Positions 46,300 to 55,371 of a DNA stretch of 64,000 nt are shown piece after piece. Both the position numbers and the translations under genes were made by a program. Under the pieces are notes generated by a model. That model saw nothing but the letters and a program-made list of their open reading frames with translations. It ran no database searches and was not told where the DNA came from. This DNA is from an uncultured Acidobacteriota bacterium. GTDB lineage: Bacteria; Acidobacteriota; UBA6911; RPQK01; JAJDTT01. The DNA lies in the NCBI GenBank assembly GCA_951812665.1, contig CATOST010000013.1, positions 56,448 through 120,447 of the forward strand, in the 5' to 3' direction. The stretch's first letter is position 1; each line of letters starts with the position of its first letter.

Positions 46300-47957
46300 A
46301 AGGCAAAGACAAAGAGTGTGGACCCGGCCCGGAAATCCTCTGTCTCGGGCCAGAGCTGGGGCAGAAGACCGGCCACCGCCGACCCCCAGCCGGAAGGGGT
46401 GGCGATATACTGGCGTCCCGCCACCGAGTAGGTGATGGCCGAGCCCCGGTGTCCGGACCCGGTCTGAAAGCTCCACAGCTTCCGTCCCGTCATGGCGTCC
46501 AGAGCGAAGAAGAGTCCCTCCGCGTCACCGCTGAAAATCAGGTCCCCGGCCGTGGCCAGTTGTGACGCCAGAAAGGGATATGGGGACCGATAGCTCCAAT
46601 GCTTCTTTCCCGTCAGCGGGTCGTAGGCGTCCAGATGACCATGATGGTCGACTTCCGGCGTCGCCTTCAACTTGAAAACGCCTCCGAAAAAGTTCATTCC
46701 CTCCTGAGGCTCCTCTTCCCGGGCCGTCACCTCCTGACACCATTCGATGCCGGTGGTGTAATACCACCCGGTGCGCGGAGAATAGGCGCCCTGGTTCCAC
46801 TGCCTTCCGCCGCCGATGGAAGGGCAGATCAGTTTGGCCTGGTCCAGAACCGGCTCGTTGCGGCCGATCAGTTCACCGTTCGGACCCACGCCTTCGATCC
46901 AGTTCAGGTGATCCACGACCGGCCAGGCTGAGATGAACTCTCCGGTAGTCCGGTCCACCACGTAGGTGTAGCCCCCTTTGTTGGTGTTCAGGAGGAGCTT
47001 CCGGTTTCTTCCATTCACTTTCAGATCCAGCAGCACGCACTCGTAGGCCGCGTCCCAGTCCCACACGTCATGGGGGACCTGCTGGTGGTACCACTTGAGC
47101 TCTCCCGTGTCCGGATCCAGGGCGATGACGGAGTCGGTGTACAGGTTGCTTCCCCGCCGGTCTCCCCCGTAGAAGTCAGCCGCCGGATTTCCCACTCCCC
47201 AGTAGAGGAGGTCCAACTGGGGATCGTAGGAACCGGTCATCCAGGTCGCGCCGCCTCCGTACTTCCAACTGTCTCCCTCCCAGGTCTCGTGACCCTTCTC
47301 TCCCGGACCGGGTATGGTGTAAAAACGCCAGGCCAGCCGACCCGTGGCTGCGTCGAAGGCGGTCAGGTAACCCCGGTGAGCCGAGTCCCCCCCGGTGACG
47401 CCGACGATCACCTTGTCCTTCACCACCAGCGGAGCCCCCGTGATGTTGCAGCCGCACTGTTTCAGATCTTCGACGTTGACCTTCCACAACTCGCGCCCCG
47501 TCTTCCGATCCAGGGCCACGACATAGTTGTCGAGAGTTCCCATGAAGACGCGCGGACCCGACACCGCGACGCCGCGGTTCCAGGGACTGTAGATGACCCC
47601 GACCTCCCGGGGGTTCTCGTAGTAGTAGTGCCAGATCTCCTTTCCGGTCGCGGCGTCGATGGCAAAAACCCGGTTCCAGGAAGAAGTCAGATACATGACG
47701 CCGTCCAGAACAATGGGGGTGGCCTGAAGACCGCCGTCCACGACGCCGGTCTGGAAGGCCCAGACCGGAACCAGTCTCTTCACCGTCTTCTGATTCACCT
47801 GGTCCAGGGTGCTGTAACGCCAGAATTGGTAGCTCCCCCCATAGTGGGGCCAATCCGCCCCGGTGGGGCCATCCTGCCCCCGCACCCATCCGGCCGCGGG
47901 GAGCGCCAGAAGCAGAGCCGGCAGCAGAAAACCGAATCCACATGTGAATCGAACCAT
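46293..47957 (-). CDS. PQQ-dependent dehydrogenase-like beta-propeller protein
   Basis: A signal peptide (FGFLLPALLLALPAAGWVRG) precedes an eight-bladed quinoprotein propeller with repeated AxDxxTGK-x-x-W blades (FAIDAATGKEIWHYYYENP, then FDAATGRLAWRF and LDPDTGELKWYHQQ). This resembles periplasmic PQQ alcohol/sugar dehydrogenases. Two deviations: the vicinal Cys-Cys of methanol-type enzymes is absent (a CGC triplet occurs elsewhere, in KQCGCNITG), and the catalytic-base segment usually written GDN reads GSN (RRGSNLYTDS). Activity as a dehydrogenase is therefore unproven. ATG at 47957; the frame extends upstream without support. Divergent from the SDR gene. Confidence 0.82.
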   Translation of the reverse strand: MVRFTCGFGFLLPALLLALPAAGWVRGQDGPTGADWPHYGGSYQFWRYSTLDQVNQKTVKRLVPVWAFQTGVVDGGLQATPIVLDGVMYLTSSWNRVFAIDAATGKEIWHYYYENPREVGVIYSPWNRGVAVSGPRVFMGTLDNYVVALDRKTGRELWKVNVEDLKQCGCNITGAPLVVKDKVIVGVTGGDSAHRGYLTAFDAATGRLAWRFYTIPGPGEKGHETWEGDSWKYGGGATWMTGSYDPQLDLLYWGVGNPAADFYGGDRRGSNLYTDSVIALDPDTGELKWYHQQVPHDVWDWDAAYECVLLDLKVNGRNRKLLLNTNKGGYTYVVDRTTGEFISAWPVVDHLNWIEGVGPNGELIGRNEPVLDQAKLICPSIGGGRQWNQGAYSPRTGWYYTTGIEWCQEVTAREEEPQEGMNFFGGVFKLKATPEVDHHGHLDAYDPLTGKKHWSYRSPYPFLASQLATAGDLIFSGDAEGLFFALDAMTGRKLWSFQTGSGHRGSAITYSVAGRQYIATPSGWGSAVAGLLPQLWPETEDFRAGSTLFVFALP

Positions 47958-48051
47958 GTTCCGGAGTGTACCAGCCCGATCTCCAATGCGCATGAGGGTC
48001 CGGGAAGAGTGTGAGAGACTGGGCCCCCGCCGCCAAGGAGGGCGGCTCTGC

Positions 48052-48807
48052 ATGAAGAATTCGTTACCAGACCGAGTCGCCCTGGTGACCGGAGGGGGCT
48101 CCGGAATTGGTCGAGCCGCCGCTGTCGCCTTCGCCCGGGCAGGAGCCAGGGTCGTCGTCTCCGACGTCGATCCGGAGAAAGGCGCCGAAACTGTCCGGAT
48201 GATGCCGGCATCGTCGACCTTCATCCAAGCCGACGTCTCCGTCACGTCTCAGGTGAAGGACTTGATCCGGCAAGCCGTCGAGCTCCATGGAAAGCTGGAT
48301 TGCGCCTTCAACAATGCGGGCATCGAGGGGGCCATCGCCCGACTCCACGAGTACCCGGATACGGCGTGGGACCGGATCATCCAAGTCAATCTCAAGGGAA
48401 CCTGGCTTTGCATGAAGTACGAGTTGCGGCAAATGCTGAAACTGGGGAAGGGCGCCATCGTCAACACTTCCTCGACCGCGGGACACGTCGGCTCCCGGGG
48501 CCGGATGTCCGCCTATATCGCCAGCAAGCACGGAGTCCTCGGCCTGACCAGGACCGCCGCCGTCGAGTACGGAGCCAAGGGGATCCGGGTCAACGCGCTC
48601 TGTCCGGGAGCTGTCCGGACACCCATGACCGAACGGCTCCTGGGGGCCGACCCCGAACGTGCCGAGCGGATGGCGCAGTTTATTCCCATGGCTCGATTCG
48701 GGACTCCGGACGAGGTTGCGGAAGCGGCCGTATGGCTCTGCAGCGACGCCGCTTCGTATGTCAATGGACTGGCGCTACCCATAGACGGCGGGTATCTGGC
48801 CCATTGA
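48052..48807 (+). CDS. Short-chain dehydrogenase/reductase
   Basis: Classical NAD(P)-dependent SDR of 251 residues. The cofactor motif GGGSGIGRA is near residues 14-22, with NNAG after the fourth strand. The catalytic Ser is in NTSSTAGHVG and the Tyr/Lys pair in AYIASKHG, and the C-terminal PIDGGYLAH is family-typical. An acidic Asp after the second strand (VVVSDVDPE) suggests NAD preference. AAGGAG lies upstream of ATG at 48052. It is divergent from the PQQ-enzyme gene with a shared 94-base promoter region. Substrate unknown. Confidence 0.9.
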   Translation: MKNSLPDRVALVTGGGSGIGRAAAVAFARAGARVVVSDVDPEKGAETVRMMPASSTFIQADVSVTSQVKDLIRQAVELHGKLDCAFNNAGIEGAIARLHEYPDTAWDRIIQVNLKGTWLCMKYELRQMLKLGKGAIVNTSSTAGHVGSRGRMSAYIASKHGVLGLTRTAAVEYGAKGIRVNALCPGAVRTPMTERLLGADPERAERMAQFIPMARFGTPDEVAEAAVWLCSDAASYVNGLALPIDGGYLAH

Positions 48808-48819
48808 ACGGGCTGGGAG

Positions 48820-48900
48820 CCTGCGCCGCAGAAATTGATCTACTGCGAAAGCGGTAGACCACTTTCTCGCTACGATCATTTCTACCGCGCAGACTCCTGG
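48820..48900 (+). repeat. R3 palindromic repeat, compact copy
   Basis: Left arm (GGAGCCTGCGCCGCAGAAAT onward) and right arm (CCACTTTCTCGCTACGATCA ending GCGCAGACTCCTGG) are imperfect reverse complements, so the 81 bases can fold into one long hairpin. The two arms match the separated arms at 9521-9562 and 9399-9440. It lies 13 bases after the SDR stop. Confidence 0.8.
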
Positions 48901-48908
48901 GTGAGACG

Positions 48909-49682
48909 TTACTCACGAGTCGTGGCCGGGGTCAGCTCCCGAATTCGGAGATCCCGCAACAGGATCACGCTGGCGGGGTCGTGGAGTTGGATGCCGATGG
49001 GTCCTGATTCGGGACGGCCGGGAATCGGAGTTCCCTCGGTGACCAGATGTCCGTTGAGGCGGACCCGGATCGATCCCCGCCGAACCTCGATATCGAACAC
49101 GTTCCAGTCATCCCCCTTGCGGAAGTCCTCGCGTGCCGACTGGACCATGTAGATGCTCCCCGTCGGATCCTGCTCCACGTCCAGATTGACGATCTGGACC
49201 TCGTAGGCGATCTGGGACGGGGTCCGGGCGAGGTCGGCCTCGGGACCGGACGTATAGCGCCCCCGGCTCGGATCGTGCAATGCAATACCGCTGTTGCCGC
49301 CCGGGGGAACCTTCCACTCCAGATGGAGGTCGTATTCGTAGAATTCCCGGCGCGTGTAGAGCCAAGCCTGGTTGATGACGACCTTGAAATCGGTCTTGAA
49401 CCGGGAGCGGTTCAGACGCCCCTTCAGCCCGTTGAGCCAGGGTTCGGGATCGGGCAGGTCGAAGGGGTCCCACTGGCCCAGCAGATAGCCTTCGGGGGTC
49501 GGGACCCAGAAACCCGAACCGACGGACTCCCACCCCTCCAGATTCTTTCCGTCGAACAGGGCGATCCAATCGCTTCCATAGGGTTGCGCGGGGGTCAGCA
49601 GGAGCCACAACAGGACCCATCCGAATCCGGCGCGAACTCCCCGCGCTTTCAGGAGGCGACCGGCTCTATGAATTCGCAACAC
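48909..49682 (-). CDS. Secreted DUF1080 / 3-keto-disaccharide hydrolase-domain protein
   Basis: A signal peptide (GWVLLWLLLTPAQPYG) is followed by a single concanavalin-like DUF1080 domain: DWIALFDGKNLEGWESVG at the start, YEYDLHLEWKVPPGGNSGIA in the middle, and GPIGIQLHDPASVILLRDLR at the end. The family binds or cleaves glycans, and some members hydrolyse 3-keto-glycosides. A linker around PWLNGLKGRLNRSRFKTDF is an insert relative to the shortest members. Sits between repeats R3 and R2; no obvious partner dehydrogenase (Gfo/Idh) is adjacent. Confidence 0.82.
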   Translation of the reverse strand: MLRIHRAGRLLKARGVRAGFGWVLLWLLLTPAQPYGSDWIALFDGKNLEGWESVGSGFWVPTPEGYLLGQWDPFDLPDPEPWLNGLKGRLNRSRFKTDFKVVINQAWLYTRREFYEYDLHLEWKVPPGGNSGIALHDPSRGRYTSGPEADLARTPSQIAYEVQIVNLDVEQDPTGSIYMVQSAREDFRKGDDWNVFDIEVRRGSIRVRLNGHLVTEGTPIPGRPESGPIGIQLHDPASVILLRDLRIRELTPATTRE

Positions 49683-49694
49683 TCGTGGAGTTTA

Positions 49695-49718
49695 CCAGTC
49701 CGTGGTAAAAGTCGTCAC
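49695..49718 (+). repeat. R2 element, solo arm
   Basis: CCAGTCCGTGGTAAAAGTCG with TCAC matches the left terminus of the 160-bp element; the rest is missing. Located upstream of the DUF1080 start. Confidence 0.55.
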
Positions 49719-49859
49719 AATCCGACACCTCGCCGATTCAGACCGGCCGTGTCTATCAGACCTTTATGGAATCATGACCTTGAATTTACAGATCGCACGC
49801 GGAACCAGGATATTCTGATCGGCCGCGGACAGATCATGGCTTGAGTGGAGACTGATCCG

Positions 49860-51332
49860 ATGAAGATCCTCAGCGGCACCATCAGCCACGAAACCAGCAC
49901 CTTCACTCCCGTTCCCACCACCATCCAGAGCTTCAGCGAGAGATTCGGGGAGCTTCAACCGGACCGGATCATCCCGAAGTTTCGGGGTGTCAACGTTCCC
50001 ACCGGCGGGTTCATCGAGGCGGCTGAAGCTCACGGTTTCGAGCTGGTGCCGACCATTTTCGCCGAAGCCCATCCCAGCGGCCCGGTCCCCCGGCGAGACC
50101 TGGACCGCCTTCTGGACCGGATGTTGGGTCTGATGAAGGCCGCGTCTCCGGCGGACGGGGTCCTGCTGGAGCTCCACGGCTCCATGGTGGCCGAAGGCAT
50201 CGACGACGGCGAGGCTTACATCCTGGCGGCGGTTCGAGATCTGGTGGGCCCGGAGGTTCCCATCGTCGGACAGTTGGACATCCACTCCAACGTCTCGCAC
50301 CGCATGGTCGAGCTGGCCGACGTCCTGATCGGACGAGAAACCTATCCTGAGGTGGACATGGCGGCTCGGGGCCGGGAGTGCGCCGACGTGATGGTCCGGA
50401 TCGTCAGGGACGGTCTCCGTCCCACCATGGCCCTGTCCCAGATCCCCATGTTCTGGGGTCTGAACCAAGTGACCGCACACCCGCCCATGAGCGAAGCCAT
50501 CGAGCGCCTGCACCGATTGGAGGCCGAACCGGGCGTCGTGGCCGCATCCATCGCCACCTGTTTTGCCTTGGCCGACGCACCCCACGTGGGGGCCTCGGTC
50601 CACGTGGTCACGGACAACGACCCGGCCTCGGCCCAGCGCCACGCCGACGCACTGGCGGCGTGGATCTACCGGCGCCGGGCCGATTGGCAACAGCATCTTC
50701 CCTCCACCCGGGAAGCCCTGGCCAAGGCGGAGATGCTGGGCCGGTATCCAGCGGTCTTCGCGGACAAAAACGACAATACGGGCGGCGGTTCTCCGGGGGA
50801 CAGCACCGGCATGCTCAGAACCTTTCTGGACTCGGGGCTCAAGGACGCCTGCATCCTCTACATCGTGGATCACGAATCCGCGCTGGCCTGCCATCGCGCC
50901 GGTGTCGGCGCCACCGTATCGCTCCAGGTCGGTGGCAAATCGACCCCCAGCCAGGGACCGACGATTCCCGTGGAGGCCGTGGTGGAAGCCGCCTCCCATG
51001 GAGATTTCGCCTACAACGGTCCCATGTACTCCGGCCTGCGGGGAAACATGGGAGTCTCGGCCCGGATCCGAGTCGAAGGCGTGCACATCCTGCTGGTCAG
51101 TGTCCGGGAGCAGCCCTTCGACACCGCCTTTTCGCGCACTCTGGGGCTCGATCCCAAAAAAATGAGATACATCGGGTTGAAATCGGCGGCGCACTTCCGA
51201 GCCGGCTTCGAGGAGTGGGCCGGTCAGATCCAGGTCGTATCCGAGCCGGGGGTGCACAGTCCGGATGCCATCAGGTACAAGCGGCTGGGCCGCCGCGTCT
51301 ACCCGCTGGGAGGAGTCAGGCGAGACACGTAG
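49860..51332 (+). CDS. M81-family metallopeptidase (MlrC-like)
   Basis: Zn-dependent hydrolase related to MlrC, the last enzyme of microcystin breakdown; most relatives have unknown peptide or amide substrates. The N-terminal part begins GTISHETSTFTPVPTT with the conserved HET metal motif. GVLLELHGSMVAEGIDDGEA, GQLDIHSNVS and GRETYPEVDMAARG follow, and the C-terminal domain has DKNDNTGGGSPGDST. Length 490 from ATG at 49860; a GTG five codons earlier is possible. The stop TAG is supplied by repeat R1 (GTAGGGG), so the original C-terminus could have been slightly different. No transporter is adjacent. Confidence 0.88.
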   Translation: MKILSGTISHETSTFTPVPTTIQSFSERFGELQPDRIIPKFRGVNVPTGGFIEAAEAHGFELVPTIFAEAHPSGPVPRRDLDRLLDRMLGLMKAASPADGVLLELHGSMVAEGIDDGEAYILAAVRDLVGPEVPIVGQLDIHSNVSHRMVELADVLIGRETYPEVDMAARGRECADVMVRIVRDGLRPTMALSQIPMFWGLNQVTAHPPMSEAIERLHRLEAEPGVVAASIATCFALADAPHVGASVHVVTDNDPASAQRHADALAAWIYRRRADWQQHLPSTREALAKAEMLGRYPAVFADKNDNTGGGSPGDSTGMLRTFLDSGLKDACILYIVDHESALACHRAGVGATVSLQVGGKSTPSQGPTIPVEAVVEAASHGDFAYNGPMYSGLRGNMGVSARIRVEGVHILLVSVREQPFDTAFSRTLGLDPKKMRYIGLKSAAHFRAGFEEWAGQIQVVSEPGVHSPDAIRYKRLGRRVYPLGGVRRDT

Positions 51333-51358
51333 GGGCGACCCTTGTGTGTGGTCGCCCG
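51329..51358 (+). repeat. R1 hairpin repeat, copy with covarying stem
   Basis: GTAGGGGCGACCCTTGTGTG followed by TGGTCGCCCG: the arms GGGCGACC and GGTCGCCC pair perfectly. Compared with copy 2 (GGGCGCCC on both sides), C has become A on one arm and G has become T on the other, a compensatory change that supports a folded RNA or DNA. Confidence 0.75.
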
Positions 51359-51515
51359 TTGCCGGGCGAACTCCATCGCCCACAGGCAACACCGCCAGGC
51401 GGCATCCAGCGCCGGTGGAACGTCCCGGCAACTTTCGCCCAGGCCATTGGCTACTATGCGGTTACGAGCGCCAACGCTGGAATCCCGGGATTCGTGGCGA
51501 TGGCCGCGGCCTCTA

Positions 51516-51675
51516 ACAGTCCGTGGCGAAAGTCCCGCGAGCACCGAGACCGTTCCTGCGCCCGCCGGACAAGACGCGATGAGGGAGCATACCGGGAGTA
51601 TGTGACCGAGTCGCAACGCAGTCCGCCGGGATGCAGGGACGGTCGAATGCCGTGACGACTTTTGCCACGGGCTGC
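51516..51675 (+). repeat. R2 element, 160 bp, copy 3
   Basis: Starts ACAGTCCGTGGCGAAAGTCC and ends CGACTTTTGCCACGGGCTGC, the same length and nearly the same interior as copy 1 at 30321. With R1 it fills the 360-base space between the M81 and kinase-like genes; the stretch 51359-51515 between the two repeats shows nothing recognisable. Confidence 0.85.
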
Positions 51676-51692
51676 TAATGAAGGGCGCAGGA

Positions 51693-52853
51693 ATGAACCC
51701 GCAGCAACAGGACGATCTCGCGGCCGTCAGCTCTCGGTTCGCAGTGCATGGTGAACTGGTTCGGATTCGTCCCTACGGAAACGGGCACATCCATGACACC
51801 TACCTCGCCAGCTACCGGCATCGGGGGCAATGCAAGCGCTACGTTCATCAGCGAATCAACCACCGGGTCTTCCGGGATCCGCCCGCCCTGATGGGAAACA
51901 TTCAGCGAGTTACCCGGCATCTCAAGCACAAGCTGCGGCAGGCTGGAGTCGAGGATCTGAGCCGCCGTTCCCTGACTCTGGTACCGGCATGCGACGGCTC
52001 CAGCTTTTATCAAGATCCTGACGGGAACTACTGGCGCACCTACGACTTTGTCGAAGGCGCTTCGATCTACGACACCGTCGCCTCTCCCCGGATGGCCTAC
52101 GAGGCGGCCCGCGCTTTCGGGCGCTTTCAGAACCTGCTCCTGGATCTGCCTCCCCCGCGTCTCGACGAGACCATCCCCGGCTTCCACGATACGAAACTCC
52201 GTTACCGAAAGTTTCTCTCGGCGCTGGAGCGGGACCTGTGGAATCGAGCCCATGGCACCGGGGAAGAGATCCGATTCGCTCAGTCCTTCGAGTCGCTGAT
52301 CCGGGTTCTGCCTCGCCTCCGGAATCAGGGCCGGCTGCCCGAGAGGGTCACTCACAACGACACCAAGATCAACAACGTCCTGCTGGACGCGGCGACCGGC
52401 AAGATGCTGTGTGTCATCGATCTGGACACGGTCATGCCGGGACTGTCCATTCATGATTTCGGAGACCTGATGCGAACCGGCTCCGGCACCCATCGGGAGG
52501 ACGAGCGTGACCTCTCCAGAGTGGGTGTCGAGTTACCCCTCTTCGAAGCTCTGGCTCGAGGTTACCTTGCGGAGACCACCCACTTTCTCACCCCGACCGA
52601 ACGGCGATACCTTCCCTTCTCGGGACAGCTCATCGCCTACGAGCTGGGTCTCCGCTTCCTGACGGACCATCTGGAAGGGGACGTCTATTTCAAGATCCGC
52701 CGGGAGGGTCAGAATCTGGATCGCTGCCGGGCCCAGTTCAAACTGGTGGAATCCATCCGACAGCACCAGGAGCAGATGGTCCGGCTGGTCGAGGAGATTG
52801 CCGGCCGCGGCCCCTCCCATCCGGTTCGGGACTTGGGCAGCCACCTGAATTGA
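51693..52853 (+). CDS. Aminoglycoside-phosphotransferase-fold kinase, NahK-like
   Basis: Sugar or small-molecule kinase of the APH/choline-kinase fold; the overall arrangement resembles N-acetylhexosamine 1-kinase. The early glycine loop region reads YGNGHIHDTY. The catalytic loop is HNDTKINNVL, with the catalytic Asp and Mg-binding Asn, and the DFG-equivalent is VIDLDTVMPG, both intact. The GDLMRTGSG segment after it is typical of NahK-like proteins. Start: ATG at 51693 has GAAGGG upstream; ATG at 51678 lies three bases beyond repeat R2 and is less likely native. Substrate assignment is inference. Confidence 0.8.
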   Translation: MNPQQQDDLAAVSSRFAVHGELVRIRPYGNGHIHDTYLASYRHRGQCKRYVHQRINHRVFRDPPALMGNIQRVTRHLKHKLRQAGVEDLSRRSLTLVPACDGSSFYQDPDGNYWRTYDFVEGASIYDTVASPRMAYEAARAFGRFQNLLLDLPPPRLDETIPGFHDTKLRYRKFLSALERDLWNRAHGTGEEIRFAQSFESLIRVLPRLRNQGRLPERVTHNDTKINNVLLDAATGKMLCVIDLDTVMPGLSIHDFGDLMRTGSGTHREDERDLSRVGVELPLFEALARGYLAETTHFLTPTERRYLPFSGQLIAYELGLRFLTDHLEGDVYFKIRREGQNLDRCRAQFKLVESIRQHQEQMVRLVEEIAGRGPSHPVRDLGSHLN

Positions 52854-52896
52854 GGAATTTGTCCGGCGGCCGTAGACGGGTCCCGAGCAGCGGGCG

Positions 52897-53991
52897 CTAC
52901 TCGTAACCGAGGGCCGTGACCGGGTCCAGCTTGGCCGCCTTCCACGCCGGATAGAGAGCGCCCAGCACCGTTCCCCCCATCGAAATCCCCACCACCGCCA
53001 CTCGCCAGTAGGGCTTGATTATCACCGGCAAGGAAGGGAAATTGGCGGCAATCAGGCTCAGAACTCCCCAGGTCAGGAGGAAACCGGAGATCAGGCCCAA
53101 CACCGAGACCAGCAGGGATTCCTCGAGAAAGAGGCGGACGATATAGGACTTGGAGGCCCCCAGAGACTTGAGGATGCCGATCTCCCGGGTCCTCTCCACG
53201 ATGGTGCTGTAAGTGGCCGTGAGCGTCACCAGGAAACTCATGGCCACGGCCAGTGCGACGATCACCAGGAGGAATTCGCGGAAAACGGGTGTGGTCGAAG
53301 TAAAGAGCTGTTCCAGGTTTTCGGTCGCTGTGAGCCTGTAATTCTCGAAACGGGTTTCCAGCGCCGTTCGAACCTGATCGTGGGACTTCCCATCCTCAGC
53401 CCGGATGAAGAAGACCGAGCACTTGCCCGGAGTTCCGTTGATCTTCTGCATGGTTTCGAGGGGGATCATGGCCCGGCCGGCGGTTCCCCTCTGGAAGATC
53501 CCGGTGATCTCGAACCGGTGCCCCAGGAGATCGATGTCCTGTCCGACCTCGATCTGATTGTTGGAGGCGTAGAGTTCGTCGACGACGGCTTCGTCCCCCG
53601 ACTCGAAAAACCGGCCTTGGACGAATCTCAGTCCGTCGTTGACTTGCTGAAAGCTGGACGCGTCCACGCCATAGACCGCGAAGAAGTTCCTGCTGACGAC
53701 CTTGACCATGATCGGAGTCGAGGCCTCGATCCCATCCACCTTCTCGATGACGCGTCCGATCCTCTCGTCCATGGCGCCACTGTTGAGCGCCAGAAAGAAG
53801 GAGGCGTCCGGTGGCTGGAGCATGAAGTCGCCTCCGATGCGGCGCGTCCGTTGCGCCTGATCCAGCAACTGGCCGTAGGAGAGTCCGACGCTGACCAGAA
53901 CCAGGACCACACCCAGGGAAACGGCCATGACGTTGACGCAGGTGCGGGTCGGCCGCTGACGGAGGTTCGAGAGAATCAGGTGCCACATCAT
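52897..53991 (-). CDS. FtsX/MacB-type ABC transporter permease
   Basis: Four-helix permease with a large extracytoplasmic domain: first helix about residues 18-40 (CVNVMAVSLGVVLVLVSVGL), a periplasmic MacB-core-like domain about 45-235, then helices near 238-262, 285-312 and 328-350. The cytoplasmic coupling segment is EIGILKSLGASKSYIVRLF, and the C-terminus DPVTALGYE is typical. Such permeases need an ATPase (MacB-NBD/LolD type), none of which is adjacent; it is probably encoded elsewhere. Likely role: export or mechanotransmission of a lipid, peptide or lipoprotein. Confidence 0.87.
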   Translation of the reverse strand: MMWHLILSNLRQRPTRTCVNVMAVSLGVVLVLVSVGLSYGQLLDQAQRTRRIGGDFMLQPPDASFFLALNSGAMDERIGRVIEKVDGIEASTPIMVKVVSRNFFAVYGVDASSFQQVNDGLRFVQGRFFESGDEAVVDELYASNNQIEVGQDIDLLGHRFEITGIFQRGTAGRAMIPLETMQKINGTPGKCSVFFIRAEDGKSHDQVRTALETRFENYRLTATENLEQLFTSTTPVFREFLLVIVALAVAMSFLVTLTATYSTIVERTREIGILKSLGASKSYIVRLFLEESLLVSVLGLISGFLLTWGVLSLIAANFPSLPVIIKPYWRVAVVGISMGGTVLGALYPAWKAAKLDPVTALGYE

Positions 53992-54185
53992 CGCATCGGG
54001 CCCAGTCCGTTGCCGGTCGGGGCGTTGAACTCGTTTTCCACCCGGGACAAGGCTATCTTGTCGCTTTGGAAAACTAGCATAATGTTATTCGCTCCCCAGG
54101 CCGGGGTGCAACTCGGGACCCGGAGTGTTCGTTGACTCTGCCCCGGATCGCGCCCATCCTGATTGGCGAGACGAGGACCAGGCCC

Positions 54186-55334
54186 ATGACGAACCCCGAT
54201 TCAGGAAAGGATCCTGCCATGCCCCAACAGCCAGCCCTGCAGCTAGGGATGTTCCTCATGCCCGTGCACGATCCGGACAAACCTCTGACTCAATGCTTCG
54301 ACGAGGACCTGGAACTGGTCGTGCGCTGCGAAGAGCTGGGATTTTCCGAGTTCTGGGTGGGAGAACATCATTCCTCCAGCGTGGAGAACATCGTCATGCC
54401 CGAGATCTTCATCGGCAAGGCGTTGGGAATGACCTCCCGGATCCGGATCGGACCGGCCCCGGTCTGCCTCCAATACCACCATCCGGCTCACGTCGCCTCG
54501 CGCCTGGCCTTTCTGGATCACCTGTCCCACGGGCGCCTCAATCTCTGCTTCGGTCCCGGAGCGATCCCCAGCGACATGGAGATCTACGGCGTCGATCCCC
54601 GGCAATCCGGCGGTCTGGTTGGCGAAGCCATCGAGGCCATCCTGGGAATCTGGAGCCAGGACCCGCCCCTCGAGTTCCACGGGAAGTTCTGGGACTTCCG
54701 TCTTTCCGAAAACATCGACCCCGAAATGGGCATAGGCGTACTCCACAGACCGCTGCAGCGGCCCCACCCGCCCATCATGGTCCCCTGCATCACTCGCGAC
54801 TCGATCGGCGTCCAGAAAGCGGCCGGCCGCGGTTTTCTTCCCATCAGCCACCACATGGTGTCGACGGACACCTTGCGGAACCACTGGTCGACCTACGAAT
54901 CGGGAGCCCGCCAACACGGCCGCCGGGCGCGGATCAGCGACTGGAGAGTCTCCCGCAACGTGTTCGTGGCCGAAACGACCGCGGAAGCTCGCCGACTGGC
55001 CGCCGGCAACTCCTTGGGGAAATGCATCGAATACATTCTGGAGCTGACCCGGAGGGGCCCCGGCGTGGAAATCTGGAAACGCGATCCTTCCATGAGCGAT
55101 GCCGATTGCAATCTGGACTATTTCCTGGACGAGGTGGTGATTGCGGGGGATCCGTCCCGGGTCATGCGGATGCTCCAGGAGTTGAGAGGCGAAATCGGCG
55201 ATTTCGGGACTCTCGTCCTGACCGCACACGACTGGGACGACAAGCAGAGCTGGATCCGGAGTCTGGAACTCCTGGCTCGGGAGGTGGTTCCGGCCCTGAA
55301 TGCCGGCCTCTCCGAGCCGGCGGAGACGAATTGA
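54186..55334 (+). CDS. LLM-class flavin-dependent oxidoreductase
   Basis: Luciferase-like monooxygenase fold (TIM barrel using reduced flavin). Conserved parts are LGMFLMPVHDPD at the start, LGFSEFWVGEHHSSSVENIV, then HHPAHVASRLAFLDHLSHGR and CFGPGAIPSD, plus a C-terminal region with PSRVMRMLQEL. It resembles limonene/alkanal monooxygenase-like enzymes. ATG at 54186 gives 382 residues; ATG at 54219 with GGAAAGGA upstream is an alternative. It is followed 37 bases later by a secreted cyclase, suggesting joint expression. Substrate unknown. Confidence 0.85.
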   Translation: MTNPDSGKDPAMPQQPALQLGMFLMPVHDPDKPLTQCFDEDLELVVRCEELGFSEFWVGEHHSSSVENIVMPEIFIGKALGMTSRIRIGPAPVCLQYHHPAHVASRLAFLDHLSHGRLNLCFGPGAIPSDMEIYGVDPRQSGGLVGEAIEAILGIWSQDPPLEFHGKFWDFRLSENIDPEMGIGVLHRPLQRPHPPIMVPCITRDSIGVQKAAGRGFLPISHHMVSTDTLRNHWSTYESGARQHGRRARISDWRVSRNVFVAETTAEARRLAAGNSLGKCIEYILELTRRGPGVEIWKRDPSMSDADCNLDYFLDEVVIAGDPSRVMRMLQELRGEIGDFGTLVLTAHDWDDKQSWIRSLELLAREVVPALNAGLSEPAETN

Positions 55335-55371
55335 CTCGGAAGCCGACCCTGATACGAGGGAGAAACAAACC

